Assembly (NCBI GenBank): GCA_003427395.1
Contig: BFEA01000184.1
Coordinates: 1,795,100-1,815,606 of the forward strand
Direction: 5' to 3'
Length of the DNA stretch: 20,507 bases
Origin: Chara braunii
Taxonomy: Eukaryota > Streptophyta > Charophyceae > Charales > Characeae
Part shown: piece after piece, positions 1 to 8,843 of the stretch
Position numbering within the stretch: position 1 is the first letter of the stretch
Layout: each line of letters starts with the position of its first letter
Position numbers and translations under genes: made by a program
Notes under the pieces: model-generated
What the model was told of the DNA's origin: nothing
Database searches by the model: none
The model's input: the letters and a program-made list of their open reading frames with translations, nothing else

Positions 1-850
1 GGAGGGGGAGGGGGCGAGGCAGCACGTGAAGGCAGACAGGATGGGACCTGGTAGGTGGGGTGGGCGGGGTACATGCGACGACGATCTGTGACCGGCACAA
101 AATTGGTTTGTAGGTATAGGACTTCGAACTCACTAAACAATTGAAGGGTTTGCGTTGCCAAGTGGGTTCTGGAGCCCTCCATGGCTTCCAGTAGATGTTG
201 AGCACAGAGTCCTGTTCTTAGAAGATCATATTGGGGTCCAGCCATAGCTGGCGATCATAGTTATCAATCACGGTTTGTTTGATAGTGTGATCCTTAGGCT
301 TTTGTTCCCTGAGGTCCTGTTTAAGGGATTTTCATGCTTCTTGTGTGTGGGATCTGATAATGTCTTCTATCGCCTATTGTGCTTGATGTAGCCCAAATCT
401 ATGATTTTTCCCTTCAAATGAGCATCTGGCTCTCCAGGCCAACATAAGGACATGCAGTCTCGTGTAGGAGAGGAGGTTAGTTGCAAACGGGGACCTGTGG
501 GCCAGTAAGTGTTGATTCTTGGCCAGCAGCAGGAGACCCAGGTCCCATGGGATATGTGTGTTTGTAAGGGCATGAAATGTTGCATCCCACAACTGTCATA
601 GTTGCTTAACAATCGAGCATGCCAGTAAGCAATGTTCGATTGTTGCTCTGGCGGGCGGCGAGACAGTAGGCCCTTTTGCTCCAAGTCCGTTCTTGACACG
701 AGCCAATCCAGGGTGGGGAGGCAACGCTGCAGAATCTGGCACTGCAGGGATCACAGTAGCGTATTTGGGCCATGGTATGTGAGCCAGTAATTTTTGGTCC
801 ATGGGCGAGTCTCATGCCCATCTTTGTGAAATCGCTTGATCAATTGGCAG
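1..850 (-). pseudogene. LINE A ORF2 C-terminal tail, zf-RVT-like, broken
   Basis: Several minus frames together give the tail seen in plant-type LINE ORF2 proteins. At 596-720 the reading ATIEHCLLACSIVKQL matches the zf-RVT pattern of a T-x-E-H-x-L-x-x-C core followed by a Trp-containing helix. The frame covering 374-592 continues with LTNTHIPWDLGLLL and then VLMLAWRARCSFEG, like the W-x-x-R-C/N-x-x-F segment that ends such domains. From about 370 to 1 the codons still look protein-like (DNYDRQLWLDPNMIF) but carry stops. At least two frame changes occur. The family role of this tail is RNA or DNA binding during target-primed reverse transcription; here it is only a remnant. The first 80 bases are G-rich on the plus strand. 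Confidence 0.65.
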
Positions 851-1305
851 ATCGGTCTTGAGGCTCCATAAGCCCCTTTCACCGTATACTCCCACACGTG
901 CATGGGCTTTGTGCCAGGCCATTCCCATTCAGCCGGGTCAAACGGCAGCCTGGCAATCAGGGTTGTGGGCTCAAACACAAAGAAGTCATTGTCTGCATCT
1001 CCCACCACTCTAATGAGCATTAGCCTACCCCACATCTCATTTGCATCCAGGTCTTCATTCCTTGTCAGTTTGGAGAACCTAGCCCCCGACACCTGTAGTT
1101 CGTGGGCATGCATAGTACAGCGGCCTTCATCATTCCGTCCGACTTTGTATACGATGTGCGGGAGGGGCAAATCTGCATATCTTATTACCCAGTCATTCGG
1201 CAGTACCACGGGGCCCTTTGCTAGGACCCGTCTCCAGGCCAGGGGAGTGTTTCCCTCAATTAGAGCTATTTGTTTTCCACATTCTTGACAAACTTCAGTT
1301 TTCAT
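751..1305 (-). pseudogene. LINE A ORF2, uninterrupted 184-codon C-terminal segment
   Basis: This is one of the longest unbroken reading frames in LINE A. It starts with ATG (MKTEVCQECGKQIALIEGN) and ends with a stop at 751. It lies between the thumb region (1302-1850) and the zf-RVT-like tail (below 850), so it is probably an internal part of ORF2 and not a separate gene; the ATG is then incidental. A Cys-x-x-Cys pair sits at residues 5-8, and the end (RPWTKNYWLTYH) resembles the region just before zf-RVT. I do not recognise the middle, which has alternating hydrophobic and acidic stretches (GRLMLIRVVGDADNDFFVFE). It could be a lineage-specific insertion in ORF2. Confidence 0.55.
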
Positions 1306-2215
1306 TGTGGCTGGTTCGTCGTAGCCAAGTCATCTCTTATCGGGTCCCACAGGTCTCCTACCGTGAAAAACTCTTTCTTCGCCCATGAGAGCCAACTTGA
1401 AGGGGAGTTTGTCGTTAGCATAAAGGGGGTGCTCGTATCGTCGAGAATGTAGGGGTTTCCGAATAGAGGTTGGCGCCACACATCCTGCCACCTGGTGGAG
1501 GGTTGTTTCTGCTGTGGACCGCATCGCCTCCAGAGCCTAATCATATTGGGTCACAGCGGGTCGTTTATATCAATTCTAATTGCTTGGGCTGGGGTGTCCC
1601 CATGTATGTGTTGCTGGGGGGAGGGGATTGTCTAATATTTATTAGTTAACCATTGGAAAGGGTGGACTAGACTGCCTGTTGTGGGTTCTGGGGCCAAATT
1701 GCCTATTTGCAGGCCGGCTAAAGGACCCCATGGCATGTCAATGCCTATCAGCAGTCTGGTCAGAACTTTGAAAATCAGGGCCTCGCTTTCGATTCCCGGG
1801 TCTAATATCCCTAGTCCCCCTTTGGTTCTTGTGTTGTGTGAGGACATCCCACCTCACTCGATTCACACAGCATTGATCTTTGACGTTGTTCTTCCACATG
1901 TATTTTGTGAGTGTTTTTCTTAATGTGGTGCTTTACCGCTTCTTTAGCGGCCACACTGCTAATTTATATCATATAGACGTCAGGATAGCATTATTAATTG
2001 TCAGGGCATGCCCTACCAGAGAGGTATGTAGCCCCTCCCATTTTCCTAGTATTCTTATGGCATCTTCTCTTTGGGCCCATGCGACTTTCGGATCGCAGGG
2101 AGGGGAAGTGTTTCTGGGTGAAACCACAACCCCTCTGTTTTGGAGCTGCAGTTCACTTTCATGTTTGCTGCCAGCGAGAATAAGTGTATCACCTTAATGA
2201 GGGTTTTGAGGCTGT
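1302..2215 (-). pseudogene. LINE A ORF2 thumb/connection region, frameshifted
   Basis: Two recognisable pieces follow the reverse transcriptase. At 1632-1847 the reading TKGGLGILDPGIESEAL followed by a K...RLL segment is the classic LINE motif (x-x-GGLGI-x-D-...-A-L-x-x-K-x-x-x-R-L-L) about 150-250 residues after the polymerase core. At 1302-1544 the sequence WRQPLFGNPYI, then FFTVGDLWD, matches the W-x-x-P-L-F-x-N-P ... V-x-D-L pattern that normally follows. Between 1850 and 2215 the frame is lost to stops and shifts. The spacing is consistent with one ancestral ORF2. Confidence 0.68.
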
Positions 2216-2940
2216 CTGAGTCTGCACTAATAAGGACTGTGAGATCGTCTACAAACAGCGATGTTACTGGGACCAGATATTGGGGGATTTTTTAGATTGA
2301 CACCTTTGTGATCACGGGGATTCACGGGGTGAGCTCTAATTAGAAAGGTCAAGGCTTTCATCACAATCACAAACAGTAAAGGCGTTATGGGATCCCCTTG
2401 CCGGACAGATCTTTGTATTGGCGGCAAGAGATGATCATTAAGCATGACATTTGTGGAGGCAGTTTGGTGGAGGATCTGAATCCAATGGCTAAAGACCGAC
2501 CTGAAATTCATCTTGGTCAGACACATGTCAAGAAAGTCTTAATCTACATGATCGTATGCTTTCTCAAAGTCTATGAACAGGACAGTTGCCTAGACATTGC
2601 GCTGACGGGCATATTTGATGGTCTTGTTGACCAGCAAGATATTATCTTGGATATTGCGGTTGGGCATAAATCCAGTTTGGTCCAGGTGTATTAGCGTTCA
2701 TGAACGGGAGCAGGCGATTGCCACTGGTTAACGCTTTGGCAAACATTTTGTAGGGGACGAGTAAAAGGGTGATAGGTCTATAGTTCTTATGTCTTCTTTG
2801 TCCCCTTTCTTGTATAAAAGTATGGTAACACATTGGCCAATCATGCCACTGAACGAGCCCTCTTTTTTTACTGCCAACTGTGTCAAGCTATATTCCATGA
2901 GGTCCTCCTTAAGCAGTTCCCAAAACTGCATCCACAATTC
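2216..2940 (-). pseudogene. LINE A ORF2 reverse transcriptase domain, broken
   Basis: Conserved non-LTR reverse transcriptase motifs occur in order on the minus strand: LLYKKGD then NYRPITLL and YKMFAKAL (about 2728-2833, split by a frameshift), DQTGFMPNRNIQDNILL (about 2630-2690), motif A FIDFEKAYDHVD (about 2542-2577, with the catalytic Asp), RQGDPITPLLF (about 2370-2405) and the catalytic box FVDD at exactly 2244-2255, in place of the commoner FADD or YADD. An in-frame TAG precedes motif A, a TAA follows it directly, and a frameshift separates RQGD from FVDD. The family copies element RNA into DNA at a nicked target. The catalytic acidic residues are still encoded, but the frame is not continuous. 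Confidence 0.93.
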
Positions 2941-3590
2941 TTTGGGGAAATAGTCGATTTTTGTTTTTTTCTCGTTTTCAATGTCCTGTAGTGTCGCCCA
3001 AAGCTCTTGTGGAGTAAGGCTTGTTTCTAGCTCCTGTCTTTGAGCTTATGAGAGACGTGTTTCTAGTGCTCGGAGCAGCGATTCTCTCACGTATAGGACC
3101 TCTTGTGGGTGTTTTGTTGGTGTCTGGGATGTAAGGAGGTTACAGTAGTATTTGGGTGTGTAATCAACGATGGAATAATACGTGTTAGTAGTCACCAGAG
3201 CATTGTACTCCAACGGGTGTTTGAGCCTTGGGACTTTATTGGCTCATGGTCTGGCTTTTGCCTTATTAAAGAAGGTTTTTGCCATTGTCCCGTCCGTATG
3301 TTCTTTCTTAATTCTAGCATGTATCCTCCAAGCCGCCGACTGCTGCTGTATGTAGTCCTGGAGGTGATCTTTGGCTCCCTGCAGTTTATCGAAGGAGGGG
3401 CGGTGTAGGGGATCTTCCGTAAGTTGTTCATCTCAATCTTCCAGTTCCCACATAAGTTTGTCGAGCAGAGCTTTGCAGTCTCTTGCAGATTGGACTGAAA
3501 AATTATTAGCTTTATCCCTCAATTGTGCTATCCCTTCATTAAACAAATTCACCCTTTCTTCCGATTGCGGCCTCTGGGCTTACCAATAAA
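2941..3590 (-). pseudogene. LINE A ORF2 linker between endonuclease and reverse transcriptase
   Basis: Minus-strand reading gives SLTPQELWATLQDIENEKK, then IDYFPKELWMQFWELLKEDL. This corresponds to the L-T-x-x-E-L ... P-x-E-F/L-W-x-x-F-W-x-x-L segment that precedes the polymerase core in L1-like elements. Upstream, around 3190-3400, Lys/Arg/Gln-rich helical sequence (LQGAKDHLQDYIQQQSAAW; AKTFFNKAKARP) fits the coiled linker after the endonuclease. At least two stops occur. No independent function is proposed. Confidence 0.65.
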
Positions 3591-4605
3591 GCCAAAAGGT
3601 GGTGATCATGTCTTTAAAGTTAGACAGATGGACGAGGGATGTATTAAATTTGTAGAAGTTGGTTCCTCTATATATATGATTGTGGAATGAGAGGCCTAGT
3701 GTTATCATCCAGTGGTCAAAAGATTTGCATGGGTTGATACTAACTTGATAGTAGTTATTTCTGCAGTAGTGGTCAGTCCTTTCAAGTATTTTGACACGAG
3801 GGTGAGGTCTATACATGAGTTGGCCAAACCCTGTTTTCCCTTGGATGACAGGCAGGTACAGACTCTTTGGCTCGAATGCAGTAATCTATAGGCGTCATCC
3901 AGAGTCCGCTTCACCATCAGTTGTTTGAGCATGAGTAAATTTGGGTCTAGGTTTGGTTGGGCGGGGTGCACGTGATTGGACTGATGTCCTGTAGATCTGC
4001 AGTCCATTAGCGAGTCAAGAGTTGTGTTAAAGTCGCCTGCTATTATTAATGGGGCATCATCCGGCAGGTGTTGAAGGAGGGAGAGTCAAAGGTATATTCT
4101 ACCTGTCGGGTTATTGGGTGCATAAACACAGACCAAGTAAAATTTATCTTCTTCATACGCCACCTTAAGACTAACTCACCTTCCTTTCTGTGTGTCGTGG
4201 TCCTCAGTCAAGGGTTCGAGTTTGGAGGAAGGAGGGAGTCAAATTGCTACTCTTGCTGATGCTCTCTCTTTTGCGGATGCAAAGAAGCTTGGGTATGGCC
4301 AGATGTATTTTGCTTGTGTTGTGTATGTCAGGGTGTTCTGCAGGTATCTCTTGCACACACACTGCGTCAGGCCAGCCTCCATTGACCGGACTCTTTAACA
4401 TACTTCATATGGATGTTTTTTTTTGTTTTTGCTTGGATCAATCCATTAACATTGAGTGAGCGGATGTTAATGTCCACCCTAGCTAGCTTCACTGCCCATT
4501 GGGAAGGCCTCTTGACTGGCGGAAAGACTGGAGGGGACGGTGTGCGTTGATGGGGGTCAGGGGGTCGTGGTGGTTGTGGAGCTTAAGGTATGGTCCAGCG
4601 TCTCA
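3580..4605 (-). pseudogene. LINE A ORF2 N-terminal apurinic/apyrimidinic endonuclease domain, broken
   Basis: The minus-strand reading begins with a proline-rich leader (about 4490-4605) and then gives NIRSLNVNGLIQAKTKKNI (about 4400-4465), the N-x-N-G-L start of exonuclease-endonuclease-phosphatase domains. It continues with FYLVCVYAPNNPTG (about 4100-4150), IIAGDFN (GDFN codons at 4026-4037), CIDLTLVS (about 3780-3800) and FDHWMITLGL (about 3700-3730) in the place of the usual S-D-H catalytic box. These match the L1-type endonuclease that nicks target DNA. The Ser of SDH appears replaced, and several stops and shifts break the frame. The start overlaps the end of the ORF1-like region, a common arrangement in two-ORF LINEs. 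Confidence 0.85.
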
Positions 4606-5560
4606 TACGGGGGGTGACTAAGGTCGTGGTGTTGAAGTGGGGTTGGGATAGCGAGGGTCAGGAGAAGGGTGTGTTGTGAAGCCGCTGGCCGTTGTCCTCT
4701 CAGAGCTTGGTTCATGTGTTCTTTATTCTCGGTGTACTTTCCTTCTTTGCTTAGTCCAAACTCTTGACTGGGAGGACAAACGGAGGGTCGTCCCATTGGT
4801 TGTGTTCTTCCAAGATGTTGTCCTCAAGGAAGATTTGCATGAGGACAACTGCCCTGCTCGCAGCCCAGGCACATCTAGTCGTGAAACAGGTTGTAGTCAT
4901 GTTCATGACTTGTTGGTGGCTGAAGCCGCTAAACCACTTCAGGCCAGAGTCAATTTTGGAGTCCCTTGCCTTTAAGTTAATCAGGAGGATGACCGGAGTG
5001 ACACCCTTGGGGAATGTGTGTGGCTTCCAAACTACTCCCAGCTCATTGTGTATGTTAGTTTCTCGAATCCAGTATCTAAGGCGTTTCAGAATGATGCCTG
5101 TGGGCAGGCTGCCCCTCCACCCGCCCAACGTATATTCCCCCTTGGCCTCGCTGCGCTGGCTCGACTGTGCAGTTTGGCGAGTCGGTGGGCTAAGTTCCAG
5201 TAGCCATTCAAACCCCTTTAGTTCGCCACCAGGTTGTTGTCATCTTCGTGAAGTATTACCAGTTCTCTGAACTCTTTTGGGGGGGCGACTTCCAGCAGAT
5301 TGTCTTCGTCCCCCGACTGTCTTTCTGCGTTGTCTTCATCATCGTGCAGGACGATTGCGATTTGATGGTTTTGGTGGGGGGGGGACCCGGGATCGTGCGG
5401 CACAATCACATGGGTTTGGTTGTTGGTTTCACTGATAGGGGGTTGGTACTGCACATTTTCCACATATGAGGGTTCTACCTCTGGGGGTGCCCCCTTTTCT
5501 TGTTTTTCTGATTGGGGTTGTTGTTGCTGCGTATCAGGGAGGGTGAGCGGAGTCATAACC
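4557..5560 (-). pseudogene. LINE A ORF1 C-terminal region, unidentified, frameshifted
   Basis: Two frames read as protein. At 5218-5556 an acidic, Gln/Pro-rich stretch (TLPDTQQQQPQSEKQEKG ... DDEDNAERQSGDEDNLLE) leads past a stop into GLNGYWNLAHRLAKLHSR. At 4751-5128 there is a compact segment: ILKRLRYWIRETNIHNELGV, then TPVILLINLKARDSKIDSGL, WFSGFSHQQVMNM and AVVLMQIFLEDNILEE. It is strongly amphipathic and looks like a folded domain, but I do not recognise the family. A Ser/Thr/Pro-rich tail (4557-4750) ends as the ORF2 leader begins. No clear CCHC zinc knuckle or RRM is seen. The ORF1 assignment rests on position. Confidence 0.45.
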
Positions 5561-5567
5561 CTGGTGC

Positions 5568-6240
5568 TCAGTCAGTACGGTCCCTCTTGCAGATGCTGAT
5601 TTTCTTCTTGCGCGAGGGGATACTATGTATCACACAGTTTGTGAATCGGCACTTTAGGTCAGCCCAGACCCTCATGTAGGAATACCTCTGGTTGGGTTCC
5701 CATGTGGTTCTGACCATTCCTCTCTGCATCCCCGCATTGTTTCCAATTTTATCCAGGAACTCATTCACCACCAGAACAATGGCTGCCCGAATATCCATCC
5801 AATCTATTGATGATATATCCTTGAACTTTTCAAATGTGGCCAATACCCGGGGGTTGTACATGAGTACCAACTTGATCTTCTTCCAACATTTGTTTCCCAG
5901 CCTTTCAATAGGTCTATCATCCGTGAGAGAGAAGATCTTCATCAGGGTTCTTTCTGTGAGCAAGCCGAGTTTCTGTTTGACCTCGTCATTTGCCGAAACT
6001 GGTGGGGGGGGTCAGTCTTCTCCTTCCAGTGCTGGTGGTGGGGGCAGAATGACATCGACATCCATGTCATCCGTGGAAGGCTGCTGGTTCTCTAGTTGAG
6101 GATGTGGGACCTCATCCGGGGCGTAGGTATCCATGTTATGGGGCTCCTTCCTCTCCTCGAGGAAGGTGGGGGGCGGGGGCGATGGTCGAGGGTCCTATCT
6201 GGGTTGGTCTCTGCTGCGCGTGCGCATTCTGTCAAATCGC
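5568..6240 (-). pseudogene. LINE A ORF1 central conserved-looking block, unidentified
   Basis: One minus frame is almost open from about 6160 to the stop at 5568. It runs through an acidic/proline linker (STDDMDVDVILPPPPALEGE, one stop after it), then VKQKLGLLTERTLMKIFSLT, WKKIKLVLMYNPRVLATFEK, IDWMDIRAAIVLVVNEFLDK, NQRYSYMRVWADLKCRF and a basic end (PSRKKKISICKRDRTD). Alternating helices and a basic tail suggest a folded nucleic-acid-binding or protein-interaction domain, but I cannot name it. It follows the Gln-rich tract and precedes the C-terminal block in the same order as transcription. Confidence 0.45.
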
Positions 6241-7480
6241 CTCTTGTTGCCAGAAGATGCATAGCTGATCCTGCTGCCGATACAACACTTGTTGTTGTTG
6301 ACAACGCAATTGTTGTTGTCATTCCAAATGGATTTGCTGCATGATTTGCTGCTGCTGCATCATCCTGTGTTATTGTTGTTGATGGTGGTATTGTGTCAGT
6401 TGGGCACGCAGCAGGAGGTGGAACTGCTCGGCATAGTCACCTCCGAGTATGTACTGTTATGTTTGGTGCAGTTGATGAGCGTGCATCATTAGTTGTTGTT
6501 GGTGGTGGTGGTGGTGGGGTTGGAGCACTGGAGCAACATCTGTTGTTGCACATGTTCTCGCTCCCCATACAACAATTATTGTTGTGTAAGAGGTTGTTGC
6601 CCACAATCCATTTGTATCTCCAGCTAGTGTTGCTGTTGTGGTTGGGCTTGCACCGCTTGTTGTTGATGTTGTTGTTGAGGGCATTGTCAAGAGAATGTTT
6701 GTTGTTGCATCTACGCTTGCTAGCCGCTCTGCAATTGCAGTTGAGTGCATCATTGTTGCTCATGAGTTTTTTGCATCTGCAGGATTTGTTGTTGTTCGTA
6801 TTGGTGCATCCGTTGTTGCACATGTTGCCACTTCCCATGTAGCAACTGTTGTTGTGTAAGAGGTTGTTGCCCACACTCCATTTGTATCTGCAGCTTGTTT
6901 TGTTGTTGTGGCAGCGCTTGTTGTTGATGTTGCAGGTGCAAGTGTTCTTCATATTGCTGCTTTACATCAATATGGTTCCAATAATCCCTTGGGCATAAAC
7001 TCTTCTGTAGATAAAATAACTTTTTATCTTGTTGTTGGAGGTAAGAGAGTGCTGGTTGTTGCATCTACTCTTGCTGGCTGCTCTGCAATTGCAATTGTGT
7101 GTACCGTTGTTGCTCCTGGGATTTTTGCATCTGCGGGGATTGTTGTCATTCATGTTCAACTTGGTGCAGTAGTTGTTGTTATTGTATGTGCGGCTGTTGC
7201 TGAAGGAGCAGGGTTCTCTCTTGGTCGCGCTGCAATTGTTGTTGTTGCCACGGCTGCTCGTGGGAGCGCCCTGCTTCTTGTTGTCGGTGTAGCAAGTTCT
7301 TCTGTCCCTGGGCCTGCCATCGCCGATACTGTTGTTGTTGTTCCATCTGCAACAGTGATTGACATTGTTGTTGTACTGATTGAGTGTAGTGAAGTTCGTG
7401 CTCGTAGGTAGTCAGTTGTTGTTATTGTTATTGTTGTTGGCCCTGTTCTGGGGTTGTTCTTGGACAAGGGATAATCTACT
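6240..7480 (-). pseudogene. LINE A ORF1 Gln/Asn-rich low-complexity tract
   Basis: About 1.2 kb of (TTG)-rich plus-strand sequence reads on the minus strand as CAA/CAG codons: for example QIQMECGQQPLTQQQLLHGK, VQQRMHQYEQQQILQMQ, MMQQQQIMQQIHLE, and higher up LLQQQPHIQQQQLLHQVEHE. Shifting one base turns the Gln tract into Asn (AAC) or Thr (ACA), so all three frames look repetitive. The non-repeat words (ECGQQPLTQQ, YLQKSLCPRDYWNHIDVKQQ) support the Gln frame. Several stops and shifts are present. Plus-strand Val/Ala-rich frames over the same stretch are shadows. Such tracts are typical of prion-like or condensate-forming regions; that role is inference. Confidence 0.55.
6541..7150 (-). repeat. 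Degenerate tandem duplication inside the Gln-rich tract
   Basis: The stretch around 6581-6635 (gttgtgtaagaggttgttgc, then ccaca-tccatttgtatct-cagct) recurs at 6851-6905, an offset of 270 bp. A further matching pair (gttgttgcat, then ct-c-cttgct, then gctctgcaattgca) lies at 6701 and 7055, an offset of 354 bp. The second copy therefore carries about 84 extra bases, near 6940-7035. Both copies encode the same word family (QIQM[ED]CGQQPLTQQ) on the minus strand, so the protein grew by segmental duplication. Confidence 0.7.
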
Positions 7481-8379
7481 GTCGTAGGGCTGGTCAGCCA
7501 CCGAATGAGGCGGACCTCCCTGGGGTCCCTGCTGCGGACCGCCCTGCGCATACCCCGACACAAACTTGTGGTGCAGGTGGTGAACATGTTCCAGCCTGGC
7601 GCCGCCTGGGTCTTCCTGGGGGGGGCCTTACATCATCGTCTGTGCTTAAGTGGGGGTCTCGGCGAGTGAGAGGGAACTGTGGTGAGGAGAGCGCTCGTCG
7701 TTCCTGTCGTGAGAGCACTGCTGGTCCTCCATTAAGGGTTGTGATTCCAGCTCAGGATGTTGTGCCCGTGACTGTTTCCAGTCCTGTAAAAAGGTCACAT
7801 CTTTGATCTTATGAAGGAGTATATTGGCTCCAAGCCATATACATGTTGAGGCTTAAGCGTTTTCATATTCCCATGTTCCTCCGCTTTGAGAGGGCAGTCG
7901 TCCACATTTGGTTTCCCTCCTCCCTGTTCTTGTGTATGTCCTTCTTGTGGAGATGCAGGCCAGGGCAGCTGCTTTTGGATGGTAGTCGAACAGAGGGGCA
8001 ATTTAAGGGGCAGGTTTTTCTTTTCCCCGGTCACTTCCGAGATGACTTCCTTCATATTAATAGTCTGCAGCATTTGCTTCCATGGGTATGGGGGAGACTT
8101 ATCTGTGTTGCAGGCTTTTGTTCCAAGGTTTCCTTTTCTGTGTATTTTGTGTCTTTTAGCAAATATTGGTCCCTATAACACTGGCACAGCGGGGAGAGCA
8201 GGTCCCCCGGTTAATGGTGCCTGCTGATGAACAAAACTCTTCTGAGAGTCGGTACTCTTATTTAGTCGAGGCATAGGTGGTCGTCTTGCTGCTGCTGGTA
8301 TTTGCTGCGGTGTCGTTTCTGTCGGAACTCCTTTCGGGTCTCCAATTTTGTGCTATGAATCCTCCTCGGCGGCGGCCAT
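7480..8379 (-). pseudogene. LINE A ORF1 N-terminal region with probable start codon
   Basis: An ATG on the minus strand at 8379-8377, in a GCGGATGGCC context, opens the frame MAAAEEDS followed by a stop at 8355-8353. The same frame continues (GDPKGVPTETTPQQIPAAAR; FAKRHKIHRKGNLGTKACNT) to the stop at 7797-7795, with another stop near 8175. After a shift, coding character resumes (KDVTFLQDWKQSRAQHPELE), and after another shift it reads FVSGYAQGGPQQGPQGGPPH followed by NRANNNNNNNN at about 7405-7440. The N terminus is Pro/Gln/Lys-rich, without membrane segments or recognised domains. The start is chosen because it is the first ATG after the poly(T) stretch and is in frame with 584 bp of coding-like sequence. 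Confidence 0.45.
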
Positions 8380-8390
8380 CCGCGGACATG

Positions 8391-8419
<29 letters not shown>
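8391..8419 (+). repeat. Poly(A) run of 29 bases
   Basis: An uninterrupted run of 29 A on the plus strand, poly(T) on the minus strand, ends 11 bp before the LINE A ORF1 ATG. It could be an expanded homopolymer in the LINE 5' UTR or the tail of a short plus-strand retroposed insertion. No clear target-site duplication was found. Confidence 0.9.
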
Positions 8420-8422
<3 letters not shown>

Positions 8423-8730
8423 AAAACTTCTGAAAAAAAAATATGTTATGCAGAAATATATACTGAACAACTTTTGCCTTGTATCCAAAAACGTTACTGA
8501 ATTTAAAATAAAATATCACATACGTTTCATGTTTTTTTTTTTGGAAAAAAAAACAAACAAACAGCTTTTGCCTCAGGAAAATTAGTTTTTGAATTTTTAA
8601 AATTCGAAGACGAAGTCGAAAAATAAAATAAAAATTGCGCAAATTAGATCTCGAAAAGATCTACAACCCCAATTTTTTTTATTTTTTTTTAATAACCTTT
8701 TAAGGTCACAAAAAATTCCTGAAAGTCGCG
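8420..8730. other. A/T-rich spacer with homopolymers, no gene seen
   Basis: About 310 bp of A/T-rich sequence with runs of A and T (8437-8444, 8531-8542, 8545-8553, 8674-8690). Open frames here are Lys- or Phe-rich artefacts of the homopolymers. It may represent an old 5' UTR or intergenic junk between LINE A and the Helitron. Confidence 0.6.
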
Positions 8731-8792
8731 GCCGCACCCAACCACTGCCGAAGCCGCGGCGGCCGTGATCACGTCCACCCTCCGAGCTTGAC

Positions 8793-8812
8793 CCCGCGGA
8801 CGCGTCCGCGGG
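8793..8812. repeat. Perfect 20-bp GC-only-flanked palindrome
   Basis: The sequence cccgcggacgcgtccgcggg equals its own reverse complement, centred between 8802 and 8803. It lies in a GC-rich patch (8727-8815) abutting the A/T-rich spacer and 31 bp outside the candidate Helitron end. Its function is unknown. Confidence 0.85.
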
Positions 8813-8843
8813 TGTTTCATAGATTCTGTGACCATTATTTCGA

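Larger units (their letters stand above)
1..8379 (-). mobile_element. LINE A: L1-like non-LTR retrotransposon, near full length, decayed
   Basis: Read on the minus strand, the left 8.4 kb has the order expected of a two-ORF LINE: a first ORF beginning with ATG at 8379-8377, then endonuclease, linker, reverse transcriptase, thumb and a C-terminal zf-RVT-like region that leaves the window at position 1. Many frameshifts and stops make it a fossil. The right boundary is taken as the ORF1 start; the 5' UTR may extend into the homopolymer region to about 8700. The 3' end and any poly(A) tail lie beyond the left edge. Assignment of ORF2 is strong. Assignment of the long first ORF to the same element is inferred from strand, adjacency and overlap with the start of ORF2. 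Confidence 0.78.

Noticed and set aside
6908-7411. Plus-strand 167-codon Val/Ala-rich frame that looks like a membrane protein
   Set aside because: It is the complement of the Gln/Asn codon tract (GTT/TTG opposite AAC/CAA). The opposite strand shows non-repetitive protein words and continuity with flanking ORF1 text.
1-8379. LTR retrotransposon or endogenous retrovirus
   Set aside because: There is no protease, integrase or LTR pair. The endonuclease and FVDD-type reverse transcriptase order is that of a LINE.
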